Source: Chitinophaga silvisoli
Lineage (GTDB): Bacteria > Bacteroidota > Bacteroidia > Chitinophagales > Chitinophagaceae
Direction of reading: 5' to 3'
Assembly (NCBI RefSeq): GCF_003412465.1
Contig: NZ_QTJV01000001.1
Span: forward strand, 1,240,001-1,304,000
DNA: 64,000 bases
The notes beneath the pieces are model-generated. The model had not been told where the DNA came from. It did no database searches and worked only from the letters and a program-made list of their open reading frames with translations. This document shows, piece after piece, positions 35,023 to 43,787 of this stretch. The translations under genes were made by a program, and so were the position numbers. The number at the start of each line of letters is the position of its first letter. Position 1 is the first letter of the stretch.

Positions 35023-36972
35023 TTAACGTAATAAGTTAATAGCACCTTTTTTAGTGATGATTGTTTTATCATTTTGAATGACTCTGATTGTATACATGTA
35101 TACACCAGTAGGTTGCTTCTTACCATTGTAAGTACCATCCCAGCCGCTGCCTAAAGTCGTGGTATGGAATATCAGTTCTCCCCACTGGTTAAAGACCATC
35201 ATATCCAGCGCCGCAATGGTATTCCCTTCTGCTTTAAAAATATCATTCAGCCCATCGCCGTTTGGTGTAAAGGCATTCGGTACGTAGATCGGATCGGCTT
35301 TGAGTTTAACAGTAATACTATTCTTATTATTTTCACAACTCAAAGGGCCCAGTGCTACCACGGTCAGTGTCACGCTGTCGATCATTTGTGCATTTACTGT
35401 ATGTGTTGTACCTGTCGATCCTGAACTTGGGTCTGTATATACACCACCATTGACTGATACCAGGTAACCAGTTGCATCAGGTACCGGATCCCAGCTAAAG
35501 GTAATAGTACTGCCACTGGTATTGTCAGCTTTGATCTTTGGTGCATCTACTTTTTCGAAAGGCGTAACTGTCACCTGCGTCCGCACACTCACACAGGAGC
35601 CGTTCACGGCCTCTACAAAGTAGGAGGTAGGTGCTGTGATAGCAGGTGTGGTATAGCTATCACCGGAACCCAGGTTTTCACCCCCTGCGACCATGGGATA
35701 CCAGTTGTAAGTCAGACTGTCAACAGGATTCGTAATGAGCAGGGTAGCCGTGCTATCCGGACATACTGCAGGGGCGGTAGCCGCAGGAGCATCTGGTTGT
35801 GAATTCACGGTGATTTCAACACTATCCTTTATAATACAACCAAAAGCATCTTCGGCAGTCACCGTGTACCGTGTAGAAGCAGGAGGTGTGATGGTCGTGC
35901 TGGAATCGGTAATAGCGCCGGGTTCCCAGGTGTATTTTACAATCTGCCCGCCGGTAGGCACAGCATAAATGGTAGTGGATGCTCCAGCACAAATTGCCGC
36001 AGGTCTTGCCTTGGCAGCGATCTGAATAGGAGAGATCTGTGAGAGTGTCGTATCAAAATTAGTGATGCAGCCATTGCCATCCATAATGCTTACAGTATAT
36101 GATCCTGCAGCCAGATCTGTGGCAGTATTGGTGAACTGTACCGGATTGGTATTCCATGCCAGCGTCAGTGGTGCAGTGCCACCACTGACAGCCACCGTAA
36201 TGCTACCGTTGGCGTAACCACAGGTAGCAGGAACAGTGGTAGCAGTAGCTGTAAGTGGTACAAAAGGTACGGCAGAAATTGCGGCTATTACTGCGCGTGA
36301 GTCAGCCCCACCACCAACAATATAATCAAATGTTACAGACGATAATAACTGTGACTGGTTATCACAGGGAACAGGAATATCCACTGCATACATGCGTGGA
36401 TCATTGCTGGTAAGACCCTCTACCGTATACGGCGGCGCAGTGGTTCTCTTGATACGCCCAATGGCATTGATCATTGGATTGCTACCGCCAAACCAGTCTG
36501 CAACCGTAAAGGTACCTGCATTGATGTCCGGTGCATTCACAAAGTGCAGGGTTACATTGAAGGTACTGGATTGCTCTGTAGACCATGCCAGTATACTGAT
36601 TTTGGAGTAGGCGGCGGGTGTGAGCAATGTGTAGGTACCCGTGGTAGCACTACCTGGAGCAACTGCATTGGCAGAGAGGAAGATTGCATTCAGACTATCA
36701 TAATTTTTTAGCTGGTAAGTACGCTGCCCGTTTACAATCGTTCCGTTATCCGGCAGACCGGCTGCGAGACTATTGGTAGTCGCAAAGGTCGCTGAATACA
36801 AAACCTTTAATTGCAGGTCCAGGCCAACAGTGGTCACTGCCGAAGCATCGGTGCCCGTTTCAGCAAAGGCATCAACAGCATACCCTGTAATAGGTACGGG
36901 GGTATACGTCTGCCCATAAGATTTGCATAGGCATATCAGTAAGAGGAGAGAGGCGAAGTAAATTCGTGTCAT
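35023..36972 (-). CDS. Surface protein with SprB-type repeat and type B T9SS (CHU_C) domain
   Basis: The 649-residue protein has a signal peptide (to about residue 20, SYGQ), an N-terminal beta-rich domain (about 25-240), an SprB-like repeat (CGYANGSITVAVSGG ... AGSYTVSIMDGNGC), two or three Ig/PKD-like domains (YTVTAEDAFGCIIKDSVEI; YFVEAVNGSC) and a gliding motility-associated C-terminal domain (VPNAFTPNGDGLNDIF ... WDGTYNGKKQPTGVYMY, cited as ends). The last is the CHU_C/type B signal for T9SS export and surface attachment. Its N-terminal domain is related to that of the next gene upstream, so they are paralogues 31 bp apart. Adhesion or gliding is the likely role. Confidence 0.85.
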   Translation of the reverse strand: MTRIYFASLLLLICLCKSYGQTYTPVPITGYAVDAFAETGTDASAVTTVGLDLQLKVLYSATFATTNSLAAGLPDNGTIVNGQRTYQLKNYDSLNAIFLSANAVAPGSATTGTYTLLTPAAYSKISILAWSTEQSSTFNVTLHFVNAPDINAGTFTVADWFGGSNPMINAIGRIKRTTAPPYTVEGLTSNDPRMYAVDIPVPCDNQSQLLSSVTFDYIVGGGADSRAVIAAISAVPFVPLTATATTVPATCGYANGSITVAVSGGTAPLTLAWNTNPVQFTNTATDLAAGSYTVSIMDGNGCITNFDTTLSQISPIQIAAKARPAAICAGASTTIYAVPTGGQIVKYTWEPGAITDSSTTITPPASTRYTVTAEDAFGCIIKDSVEITVNSQPDAPAATAPAVCPDSTATLLITNPVDSLTYNWYPMVAGGENLGSGDSYTTPAITAPTSYFVEAVNGSCVSVRTQVTVTPFEKVDAPKIKADNTSGSTITFSWDPVPDATGYLVSVNGGVYTDPSSGSTGTTHTVNAQMIDSVTLTVVALGPLSCENNKNSITVKLKADPIYVPNAFTPNGDGLNDIFKAEGNTIAALDMMVFNQWGELIFHTTTLGSGWDGTYNGKKQPTGVYMYTIRVIQNDKTIITKKGAINLLR

Positions 36973-37003
36973 GGAAATATATTATTATAATTATGGACTA
37001 ACA

Positions 37004-39451
37004 TCAACGAAGCAGGCTGACCCATCCGGCATAAGTCTTTTCTCCCGGAGCAGGTTTTATGATATAGTAATAGGTGCCGAATGGCAGGAGTTGTCCTTTC
37101 CAGGTACCGTCCCATGGGGCGAAGCCAATACCTTTGAATACAACCTGGCCATAGCGGTTGAAGATTTCGGTTGTTGCATTGGGACGGGCTTTGAGCCCGT
37201 CTACTTCCCAGCGGTCATTGATGCCGTCGCCATTTGGACTGAAGGCATTGGGTATTTCTAACACGAGATCGGGGATCACTTTGTAGTATGCACGGCTGAT
37301 GCTGTCAGTACAGCCGATATCATTGGTCACATAGAGGGTTACACGAAAGTCGCCCGTCACTTCATATTTATGCTCAGGTGAGAATGCAGTAGAACTGGTG
37401 CCATCCCCAAAGTCCCATTCATAACTTACTCCATTCTGTGAATTGTTGCTAAAGGTGAAGTCCGCATTTTTGAATTCAACTGCAATGTTCTGACCCGGTG
37501 CAGAACTGAATAATGCTATAGGCGCGGGCACAATGTTAATAAGCGAAGTTTTGGTAATAGTGCTCACACATTGTCCCTGTGCGGTGGCGGTGAGTGACAC
37601 AGTGAATACGCCGGTATTATTATAAGTATGTGCAGGGTCTTCCATCACGGAGGTCGCACCATCGCCAAAAGTCCATTGATAGCTGTCAGCAAAGCTGGAA
37701 GTATTGTTAAAGGTAACTGGCGCAGGAGCACATCCCTGTGTGATATCAGGTGTAAACCCGGCAAGCGGCATCCTGATCGCATTTACAAAAAGAGAATCTG
37801 AGATCGCACTGCAGGCACCATCAGTAACGCCCAGTACCACAGCGCCGGAAGTTCCGTATTGCACCTGGTAAGGTCCAAACCCTGTACCATTGATCACGGT
37901 ACCACTGCCGAAATCCCACACCGGCACTGCATCGGATGTAGCGGTGCCCGTATAGGTAATGGTTACTGTATCGCCTGCACAAACAGGTGTCTTGCTTACT
38001 GCAAGATGTAATTGTGGTGGTGCTGATACGGTAACAGGCGCAGTAGACACAGTCGAGGCACAACCATCATCGGTCACCTGCAATGAAAGATTGAAATTGC
38101 CGGCACCCGGGAACTTAATGATATAAGGGCCGGCATCTGCACCACTTTGTACGGCAGCACCATCAAAATTATTCCAGTTATACGTAGCAGCCGCAGAGGC
38201 GGTGCCGGTGAAGGTAACAGTATCTGTATTACCCAAACAAACAATACCGGGTGTCACAGTAAATGTGGATGTGGGGGTAGACTTCACAGCTACATTCACC
38301 GTATCTTTTATGATACAACCAAAAGCATCTTTGGCCGAGACAATATAAGCAGTCGTATCAGTTGGATGATCCGTTACCGTTTGTCCGGTCAGAGCGCCCG
38401 GTGCCCAGGAATAATCAGTCAGTGTACCACTGGTGGGAGCTGCAGAAAGTGAAACGGGATCTCCCGCACACACGGCTGCGGCGCTGGCAGTCGCTGCAAT
38501 GGTAGCAGAAGAGATTAATGCAACGGTATCATTCACAGTATACACACAACCGTTGGCATCGGTCAATGTGCCTACATATGCACCGGCAGGCACATTGGTA
38601 GCCGTAGCGGTGGTTTGTGCAGGGCTTGTATTCCACCTGTAAGTATAAGGGGTAGAACCATTTGCAGCGGTGAGTGTGAGTGTGCCATTGGCGCCACCAC
38701 AGATAGCATTGGTATGTGCGCTGCTATAAGTAATAGGTGTGTATTGCACACCTGCCAGTGCGAGGATGAGAGCCCTGGATGTACCACCGGTAGCGGCCAA
38801 CTGTGTAAATGTAACAGATGCCAGCGACTTGCCCAGCACTGCACAGGGAATGTTGAAATCAAAACCATAAAAGCGTGGATTGCTCGTCAATCCATCTACG
38901 GTCATGGGGGCATTGGTCCGTGTAATACGGCCATAGCCCTGTACTACAGCGGGTGTTCCATTGAACCAGTCTTTGATAGTAATGGTACCTGCATTGGAAG
39001 TAGTACCGTCAGCGAACGTAAGCAGTACGGATACAGTGGCAGTACCTTCTGTAGCGAATGCAAGCAGGCTTAATTTGCTGTAAATGGCTGGTGTGGCTAG
39101 TGTCAGTGTTCCTGTTCCAACAGTATTAGGTACAGCATTCGAAGGCACGGCCATATACAAAGCATTGTTTGCATTGAAGGCGGCCATCTGCCAGGTCTTG
39201 GTACCACTTACAAAATTGCCAGTAGGTGTAATACCTCCGGATACCCCGTTAGCTGTCGCGAAAGCTGTAGTGTGAATGACATGATTGCTACCATCAATGA
39301 CTGTAGACGTAGCAGCCAGTGCGCTGTTGCCGGCTTCTGCTACAATGTCTGCGTTAAAACCGGAGACAGTGATGGGCACAAAGGTCTGGGCAAATAGGGG
39401 CTGCCAACCTGTTAACACGGTTAACAGTATTAGGGTAAAGAAGTGCTTCAT
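37004..39451 (-). CDS. Surface protein with PKD domains and type B T9SS (CHU_C) domain
   Basis: The 815-residue protein has a signal peptide (to about residue 22, LFAQ), an N-terminal beta-rich domain like its neighbour, an SprB-type repeat (CGGANGTLTLTAANGSTPYTY), several Ig-like domains and at least two PKD domains (DSYQWTFGDGATSVMEDPAHTY; YEWDFGDGTSSTAFSPEHKY, cited as WTFGDGATS and WDFGDGTSS). It ends in a CHU_C domain (IPNAFSPNGDGINDRW ... GWVSLLR). It is exported by T9SS and displayed at the surface, probably as an adhesin. It is first in a two-gene unit with the shorter paralogue. Confidence 0.87.
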   Translation of the reverse strand: MKHFFTLILLTVLTGWQPLFAQTFVPITVSGFNADIVAEAGNSALAATSTVIDGSNHVIHTTAFATANGVSGGITPTGNFVSGTKTWQMAAFNANNALYMAVPSNAVPNTVGTGTLTLATPAIYSKLSLLAFATEGTATVSVLLTFADGTTSNAGTITIKDWFNGTPAVVQGYGRITRTNAPMTVDGLTSNPRFYGFDFNIPCAVLGKSLASVTFTQLAATGGTSRALILALAGVQYTPITYSSAHTNAICGGANGTLTLTAANGSTPYTYRWNTSPAQTTATATNVPAGAYVGTLTDANGCVYTVNDTVALISSATIAATASAAAVCAGDPVSLSAAPTSGTLTDYSWAPGALTGQTVTDHPTDTTAYIVSAKDAFGCIIKDTVNVAVKSTPTSTFTVTPGIVCLGNTDTVTFTGTASAAATYNWNNFDGAAVQSGADAGPYIIKFPGAGNFNLSLQVTDDGCASTVSTAPVTVSAPPQLHLAVSKTPVCAGDTVTITYTGTATSDAVPVWDFGSGTVINGTGFGPYQVQYGTSGAVVLGVTDGACSAISDSLFVNAIRMPLAGFTPDITQGCAPAPVTFNNTSSFADSYQWTFGDGATSVMEDPAHTYNNTGVFTVSLTATAQGQCVSTITKTSLINIVPAPIALFSSAPGQNIAVEFKNADFTFSNNSQNGVSYEWDFGDGTSSTAFSPEHKYEVTGDFRVTLYVTNDIGCTDSISRAYYKVIPDLVLEIPNAFSPNGDGINDRWEVDGLKARPNATTEIFNRYGQVVFKGIGFAPWDGTWKGQLLPFGTYYYIIKPAPGEKTYAGWVSLLR

Positions 39452-39586
39452 GAATGGTCATTATAGGTTAGCTATAAATGAAAATATGCGACGGTATAGG
39501 CCGTAGCAGGAAATAGATATAGTGCGTTTAAATAAATACTGTGGGAGTATTAAAAAGGGTGGGAGTGGATAAATATATTTTTTATT

Positions 39587-39892
39587 CTAATGATTAACTA
39601 CGGTTATATCTAGTTGTTTTGTATTGAGGGGAGGGTTGTGTTTTTCCCATATTCTTTTTTGTTCGAATAAGATGGTGGTCTGCCCGGGAGCTTTGGAATG
39701 TATCATGAATACGACGTCGAGACTATTGCCTGCTTCCATGCGCATAGTTTCTATCGCATAGTTATAGCGGACCACTTCTACGCAGTCGGGATTAGAGACG
39801 GTGAAGAACCATTGAAAGCCGGCTGTGCCCAGGCCGGGAAGTACAACAGGAAGGGAGGTACCGAGGGTAAGTTCTTTTATTTCAGCGTTCAT
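39587..39892 (-). CDS. Chagasin/ICP-family cysteine protease inhibitor (I42-like)
   Basis: The 101-residue protein has the chagasin plan: a loop GLGTAGFQWFF (in place of NPTTGYxW), a middle strand with a Gly/Asn loop, and FEQKRIWE near the C-terminus, matching the RPW-type loop. Chagasins block papain-family (C1) proteases with three loops. The gene lies 64 bp downstream of a C1 protease gene on the same strand. Neither protein has a signal peptide. The likely role is to protect the producing cell from that protease. The call rests on weak family motifs plus the strong context. Confidence 0.7.
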   Translation of the reverse strand: MNAEIKELTLGTSLPVVLPGLGTAGFQWFFTVSNPDCVEVVRYNYAIETMRMEAGNSLDVVFMIHSKAPGQTTILFEQKRIWEKHNPPLNTKQLDITVVNH

Positions 39893-39909
39893 GGGTTATA
39901 ATTTAGGGA

Positions 39910-39943
39910 AAAATCGCTTCCGCCAGCAGGCAGAAGCGATTTT
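39910..39943 (-). terminator. Hairpin between the protease and inhibitor genes
   Basis: AAAATCGCTTCCGCC pairs with GGCAGAAGCGATTTT (one mismatch) around AGCA. On the minus strand it is followed by a T run that leads into CCC. It lies between the protease stop and the inhibitor start, so inhibitor expression by read-through would be reduced. Confidence 0.7.
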
Positions 39944-39956
39944 ATGCAGCGGTATT

Positions 39957-41627
39957 TTATACATACCATTTATGATACATCTGTGAGTCGGTGCCTTCCA
40001 CAAAGCAATCCAACCTGCCGGCGGCCCAGGAGGATACGCCCACATCTGAAGAGAGGGTGCCACCCAGGTTTTCATCGCCACTCCAGTTATGACCATCCCA
40101 CCATTTGTGCATCATGTTGTAGGTTTGACCCGGATAGAATACATCTATGCGGTTTGGACCCCATGATACAGCGGCAGGGCTACCGAACATATTTGACTGC
40201 AGGTCTTCCCAGTTGCTCCAGCCTTTGTCAAACCATTTATGCCAGAGGTGGTTGTTCTGACCGCGGGCAAAGCAATCCAGTCTGCCACTCGCCCAGGAAG
40301 ACACGGCAGGTGCAGAGGTGATTACACCTCCCAGGTCTTCCCATCCATGCCATGCGCCATCCCACCAGAGGTGCCACATAGAGGAGTTCATACCACGTGC
40401 AAATACGTCGATGCGGTTAGGTCCCCAGCTTACGCAGGCAGGTTCTGAGGAGAGCATGCCACCCAGGTCTTCCCAGTTGCTCCAGCCTCCCTGGTACCAC
40501 TTGTGGTACAGGTGATGGTTGAGGCCAACAGCAAAGATATCGAGGCGACCATTGGCCCAGGAGCAGATAGCAGGAGCGCCCTGGATCTGACCACCCAGGT
40601 TCTCATAACCATTCCAGGAGGTACCGTTCCACCATTTGTGATATACGGCACTATCCATACCTCTTACTACCACATCGATGCGGTTAGCTGCCCATGACAC
40701 AGCATTTGGTCTGGAAGAAAGCAGGCCACCCAGGTTTTCATAACCATACCAGCCATGTGCAGGAGCAGGCAGTTTTACGCCGGAGGCTGTCCAGAATGGG
40801 AATTCGGTATCGATACCAGCCTCACCATAACCGATCTTGAAGAAACCGCCTTTACCCCAACCGGAGCCCCAGCTGTTTTTGCAGATCCAGCATTTTTCAG
40901 TTTCGGAATACCCGATTACTGTTACGCAGTGCAGACCATTGTCAACTCCGCTTACGTGTTTATATACGCCATCAGCATATGCGAAGAAATCATCGTATAC
41001 GTGCATTACCGCAGAGCAGGGGCCATTGTTGGTCAGATAGTTTTTACGCTCTGTGATGTTCGCGATGGTAGTAGAATTCGTGATTTTTACAGCCCTCGCA
41101 TCGCGGTTAGGGCCTACTGTACAGTGAGGAGGCTGTTTCCAGATATTATTGTCCGGGAATGCACTTGCATAAGGGAAGCATGCTTCGTCCGGGATACCAC
41201 GTGTTTTGATCTGATTGAAAGCATCTGTAGGCCACCATCCGCCGCAGTTAGCACCGTGGGAGGAACAGAAGTGAAGGTCTGCCTCAGAGAGATTAAGGAG
41301 TTGTCCTTTTTCGATAGAAGCCATGGCTTCGACAACAGAAGTTGTACAGAAAGATACACAGGAACCGCAGCCACCCTGATCTTTTACAGGGGTGATATGG
41401 TTACCGTTTCTATTGCGCCAGTCTACCTGTTGTGCGAAATTTGCTACAGGAGCGGAAGCGTCGCGTTTGTTCATAATGGCGGCGAGTTCTGCCTGATTTA
41501 CAACTACGCCGAGTAGGGCTTTCTGCTGAGGAGTAGGCAGCTGAGATACGGTAGTTTCTCTCGCTTGCCATTGGGTGCTTGATTTTTGTAAATCAGCAAC
41601 CAGATCGGAAATCTTGATATTAGACAT
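39957..41627 (-). CDS. Papain-like (C1A) cysteine protease with PLL-like lectin propeller
   Basis: The 556-residue protein has a C1A peptidase domain (about 65-285): Gln84 and catalytic Cys90 in QGGCGSC, His233 in GLHCVTVIGY and Asn251 in CKNSWGSGWG. Residues about 293-556 hold six repeats of about 45 residues (SWG-NRIDVF-RG ... WHKWW ... GWEDLGG). These match the Photorhabdus lectin (PLL)-like propeller family, which binds fucose-type glycans. No signal peptide or T9SS domain is present; the N-terminus (MSNIKISDLVADLQ) is hydrophilic and only about 65 residues precede the mature domain. So export, if any, is by a non-classical route. A chagasin-like inhibitor gene follows. Confidence 0.88.
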   Translation of the reverse strand: MSNIKISDLVADLQKSSTQWQARETTVSQLPTPQQKALLGVVVNQAELAAIMNKRDASAPVANFAQQVDWRNRNGNHITPVKDQGGCGSCVSFCTTSVVEAMASIEKGQLLNLSEADLHFCSSHGANCGGWWPTDAFNQIKTRGIPDEACFPYASAFPDNNIWKQPPHCTVGPNRDARAVKITNSTTIANITERKNYLTNNGPCSAVMHVYDDFFAYADGVYKHVSGVDNGLHCVTVIGYSETEKCWICKNSWGSGWGKGGFFKIGYGEAGIDTEFPFWTASGVKLPAPAHGWYGYENLGGLLSSRPNAVSWAANRIDVVVRGMDSAVYHKWWNGTSWNGYENLGGQIQGAPAICSWANGRLDIFAVGLNHHLYHKWYQGGWSNWEDLGGMLSSEPACVSWGPNRIDVFARGMNSSMWHLWWDGAWHGWEDLGGVITSAPAVSSWASGRLDCFARGQNNHLWHKWFDKGWSNWEDLQSNMFGSPAAVSWGPNRIDVFYPGQTYNMMHKWWDGHNWSGDENLGGTLSSDVGVSSWAAGRLDCFVEGTDSQMYHKWYV

Positions 41628-42039
41628 TTCCTGTGGTGTTTTTTGGGAGTGAACGAAATTTTGCGTCTTAATAAACGGGTGAAATGAAATGGGACAGCAA
41701 GCTTACGCGGCAGTGATCGGGACCGCTGTCAGAAGACGATAAGATATGGATGTGAATAATGCCTTAGCTAATAGATCTGTGTTTGGGGTAGATTAAAAAT
41801 AGTGCCATTCACTTGACAATTATGGTATTGCATGCATGCGATTTAAAGGTATAACTATGTTGGAAATCAACAAAATAAATTATGAACGCAATTGATTGCA
41901 AGCGGAAAAAAAGGTATTTCTACGTATAATATATTAATTTTGAAGGGGCTGGTAATTGGCCTTCGGCAGTAAGAAAAAAAATCTTTATATTTTTTTCGTC
42001 AGGAGATGAAAAAAATAGCAATCATAAAATCTGCTCAGT
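41628..42039. promoter_or_regulatory. Divergent regulatory region between the protease and the ECF sigma gene
   Basis: The 412 bp contain no gene. The plus strand has TAATTTTG at 41935-41942, which fits the Bacteroidota -7 box TAnnTTTG, about 98 bp before the sigma-factor start. No -33 TTTG at normal spacing was found, so it may depend on an activator or another sigma factor. Nothing else stands out. Confidence 0.35.
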
Positions 42040-42615
42040 TTGTCAGGAGAACAATCATTATGGGATGGCATTCGGGAAAGTCATGTAAACAGCCTTGAAG
42101 CATTATACCTTCAATATAACGAGGAGCTTTATGGTTATGGCAGGAAATTTACCAGTGATATGCACCTGGTAGAAGACGCTGTGCAGGAGACTTTTATCTC
42201 CCTTTGGAAATACAGGCAGTCCTTGCAGGTAAAAAGCGGGTATAGCTTCTACCTGCTCAAGTCTTTCAGGAATCACCTGTTCCGCTTACTCAAATCCAGA
42301 GCTAATACGACCTATACGGATGAACAGCCGGAATTTCATTTTGAAATTGGTATGGACACCCGCCTTATCGCCGGTGAGGAACAGACCATCCTGAAAAAGA
42401 AAGTACAGGAAGCACTGATTCAGCTTACCAGCAAGCAAAGGGAAATTATCTACCTCCGGTTCTTTGAAGGACTTTCCTTTGAGGAAATCGCGGATCTGAT
42501 GAATATGCAGGTCAGGGGTACCTACAAGCTCACTGCCCGTGCATTGGCAGCTTTGAAAGAGCTGATGGGTGGGGCCACAGGAACCATCCTGCTGCTCACT
42601 TTCCTGAGGGGATAA
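42040..42615 (+). CDS. ECF-family RNA polymerase sigma factor (FecI-like)
   Basis: The 191-residue protein has sigma-70 region 2 (LEALYLQYNEELYGYGRKFT; VEDAVQETFISLWKY) and region 4 (LTSKQREIIYLRFFEGLSFEEIA, cited as QREIIYLRFFEGLSFEEIA). With FecR and an STN-bearing SusC downstream it fits the trans-envelope signalling arrangement that turns on a SusCD locus when its ligand binds. The start is a TTG at 42040 (CTG 42031 possible); no ATG exists between the in-frame stop at 42025 and the conserved region. Confidence 0.9.
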   Translation: MSGEQSLWDGIRESHVNSLEALYLQYNEELYGYGRKFTSDMHLVEDAVQETFISLWKYRQSLQVKSGYSFYLLKSFRNHLFRLLKSRANTTYTDEQPEFHFEIGMDTRLIAGEEQTILKKKVQEALIQLTSKQREIIYLRFFEGLSFEEIADLMNMQVRGTYKLTARALAALKELMGGATGTILLLTFLRG

Positions 42616-42644
42616 AAAAAATTTAAAAAAAAGTTAAAGATCGT

Positions 42645-42666
42645 GGGGCACAATTGCCCCTTTTTT
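42645..42666 (+). terminator. Intrinsic terminator between the sigma factor and FecR genes
   Basis: GGGGCA-CAAT-TGCCCC is followed by six T. It lies 30 bp after the sigma-factor stop and 42 bp before fecR-like, so the two genes are probably not expressed at equal levels. Confidence 0.85.
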
Positions 42667-42707
42667 GTCTTTACATATACAAAGGGCCTTAAAAACAGAA
42701 CGCACGG

Positions 42708-43703
42708 ATGAACCACTCCATACATCATTATAGTAATTATACCAGCCAACAGCTGGCTACATCGCCTTATTTCCTGGAGTGGGTTAAGTTCCCTGACGCA
42801 GCAAATACTGCCTTCTGGCAATCCTTTGTGACAGCCTACCCTGACAAGGCTGCTGAGGTGGATGCCGCCCTGACAATCGTTCGTAGCCTGTACGTGGTGC
42901 ATGAGCGCCCAACGCCACTGCAGCAACGTGAAATGTGGGATGAGATCTATAATAATATAGGTAATAACAAGCTCTATGCGCGCAAAAGCCCACTGGTATA
43001 TATGGCCCGTGCTGCTGTCGCCGTAGGTGTTATAGCCGCCGCTTCCTGGCTGATTTTCCGCCCGGGAAACAAAGAGGTGAACATAACCTCCAACTTTGGA
43101 GAAATTAAAACAGTTTATTTGCCTGATAGCACCGAAGTGACCCTGAACGGGCACTCTGTTATCAGTTACAGGAAAGAATGGGCCAACCGCGAGGTTTGGA
43201 TTGAAGGTGAAGCTTTTTTCAATGTCAAAAAGAATGTAGACCAGCAGTTTGACGTACACAGCAATGGCGTGGACGTACATGTATTGGGAACTTCTTTCAA
43301 CATTCGCAACCGCAGAGGCGTTACCGCTGTTGTATTAAATACAGGAAAATTAATGGTAGCTGCTTCTGCTGAGAAAAAACTGATCCTGTCCCAACCGGGT
43401 GACATGGCCCGCTATGACCGTGAACACAATAATTTGGTGCAAAAGAAAGTACCTGTGTCTAAAGTAACGGGCTGGCAGCAGCATAAGCTGCAACTGGACC
43501 AGACCCCTGTAGCCGACTTTTTTGGTGTACTGGAAGACGACTGGGGGTACCAGATTCAGGCAACTGATTCTTCGCTCTTAAACAAGACTATCAGCGGAGA
43601 AATAGAGATGACCGACAAAGAAGTTCTCATGAACGCACTTGCTGTAATATTGGATGCAAAAGTGACACAGCAGGGATCAACCATCATTGTAACACCCAAC
43701 TGA
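42708..43703 (+). CDS. FecR-family anti-sigma factor
   Basis: The 331-residue protein has a cytoplasmic N-terminal sigma-binding part (about 1-95), one membrane helix (about 99-117, MARAAVAVGVIAAASWLIF) and a periplasmic FecR domain (about 125-225; TVYLPDSTEVTLNGHSVISY, VWIEGEAFFNV, VHVLGTSFNIR). A DUF4974-like C-terminal domain (about 262-330) interacts with the STN domain of the outer-membrane partner. It holds the sigma factor inactive until the SusC-like receptor signals. Confidence 0.93.
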   Translation: MNHSIHHYSNYTSQQLATSPYFLEWVKFPDAANTAFWQSFVTAYPDKAAEVDAALTIVRSLYVVHERPTPLQQREMWDEIYNNIGNNKLYARKSPLVYMARAAVAVGVIAAASWLIFRPGNKEVNITSNFGEIKTVYLPDSTEVTLNGHSVISYRKEWANREVWIEGEAFFNVKKNVDQQFDVHSNGVDVHVLGTSFNIRNRRGVTAVVLNTGKLMVAASAEKKLILSQPGDMARYDREHNNLVQKKVPVSKVTGWQQHKLQLDQTPVADFFGVLEDDWGYQIQATDSSLLNKTISGEIEMTDKEVLMNALAVILDAKVTQQGSTIIVTPN

Positions 43704-43787
43704 TTTTAACAAGGGGACAGCTGAACTGAAGTTTCAAAACAGGGTACGCTACCGTTCTATTTTTTGTCATTTAAATTGCTTACAGGC

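Noticed and set aside
40755..41516. 253-codon plus-strand frame opposite the papain-like protease gene
   Set aside because: Shadow frame with no recognisable domain, while the other strand encodes a full catalytic triad.
42522..43280. 252-codon minus-strand frame across the sigma factor and FecR genes
   Set aside because: Shadow frame spanning two well-supported genes.
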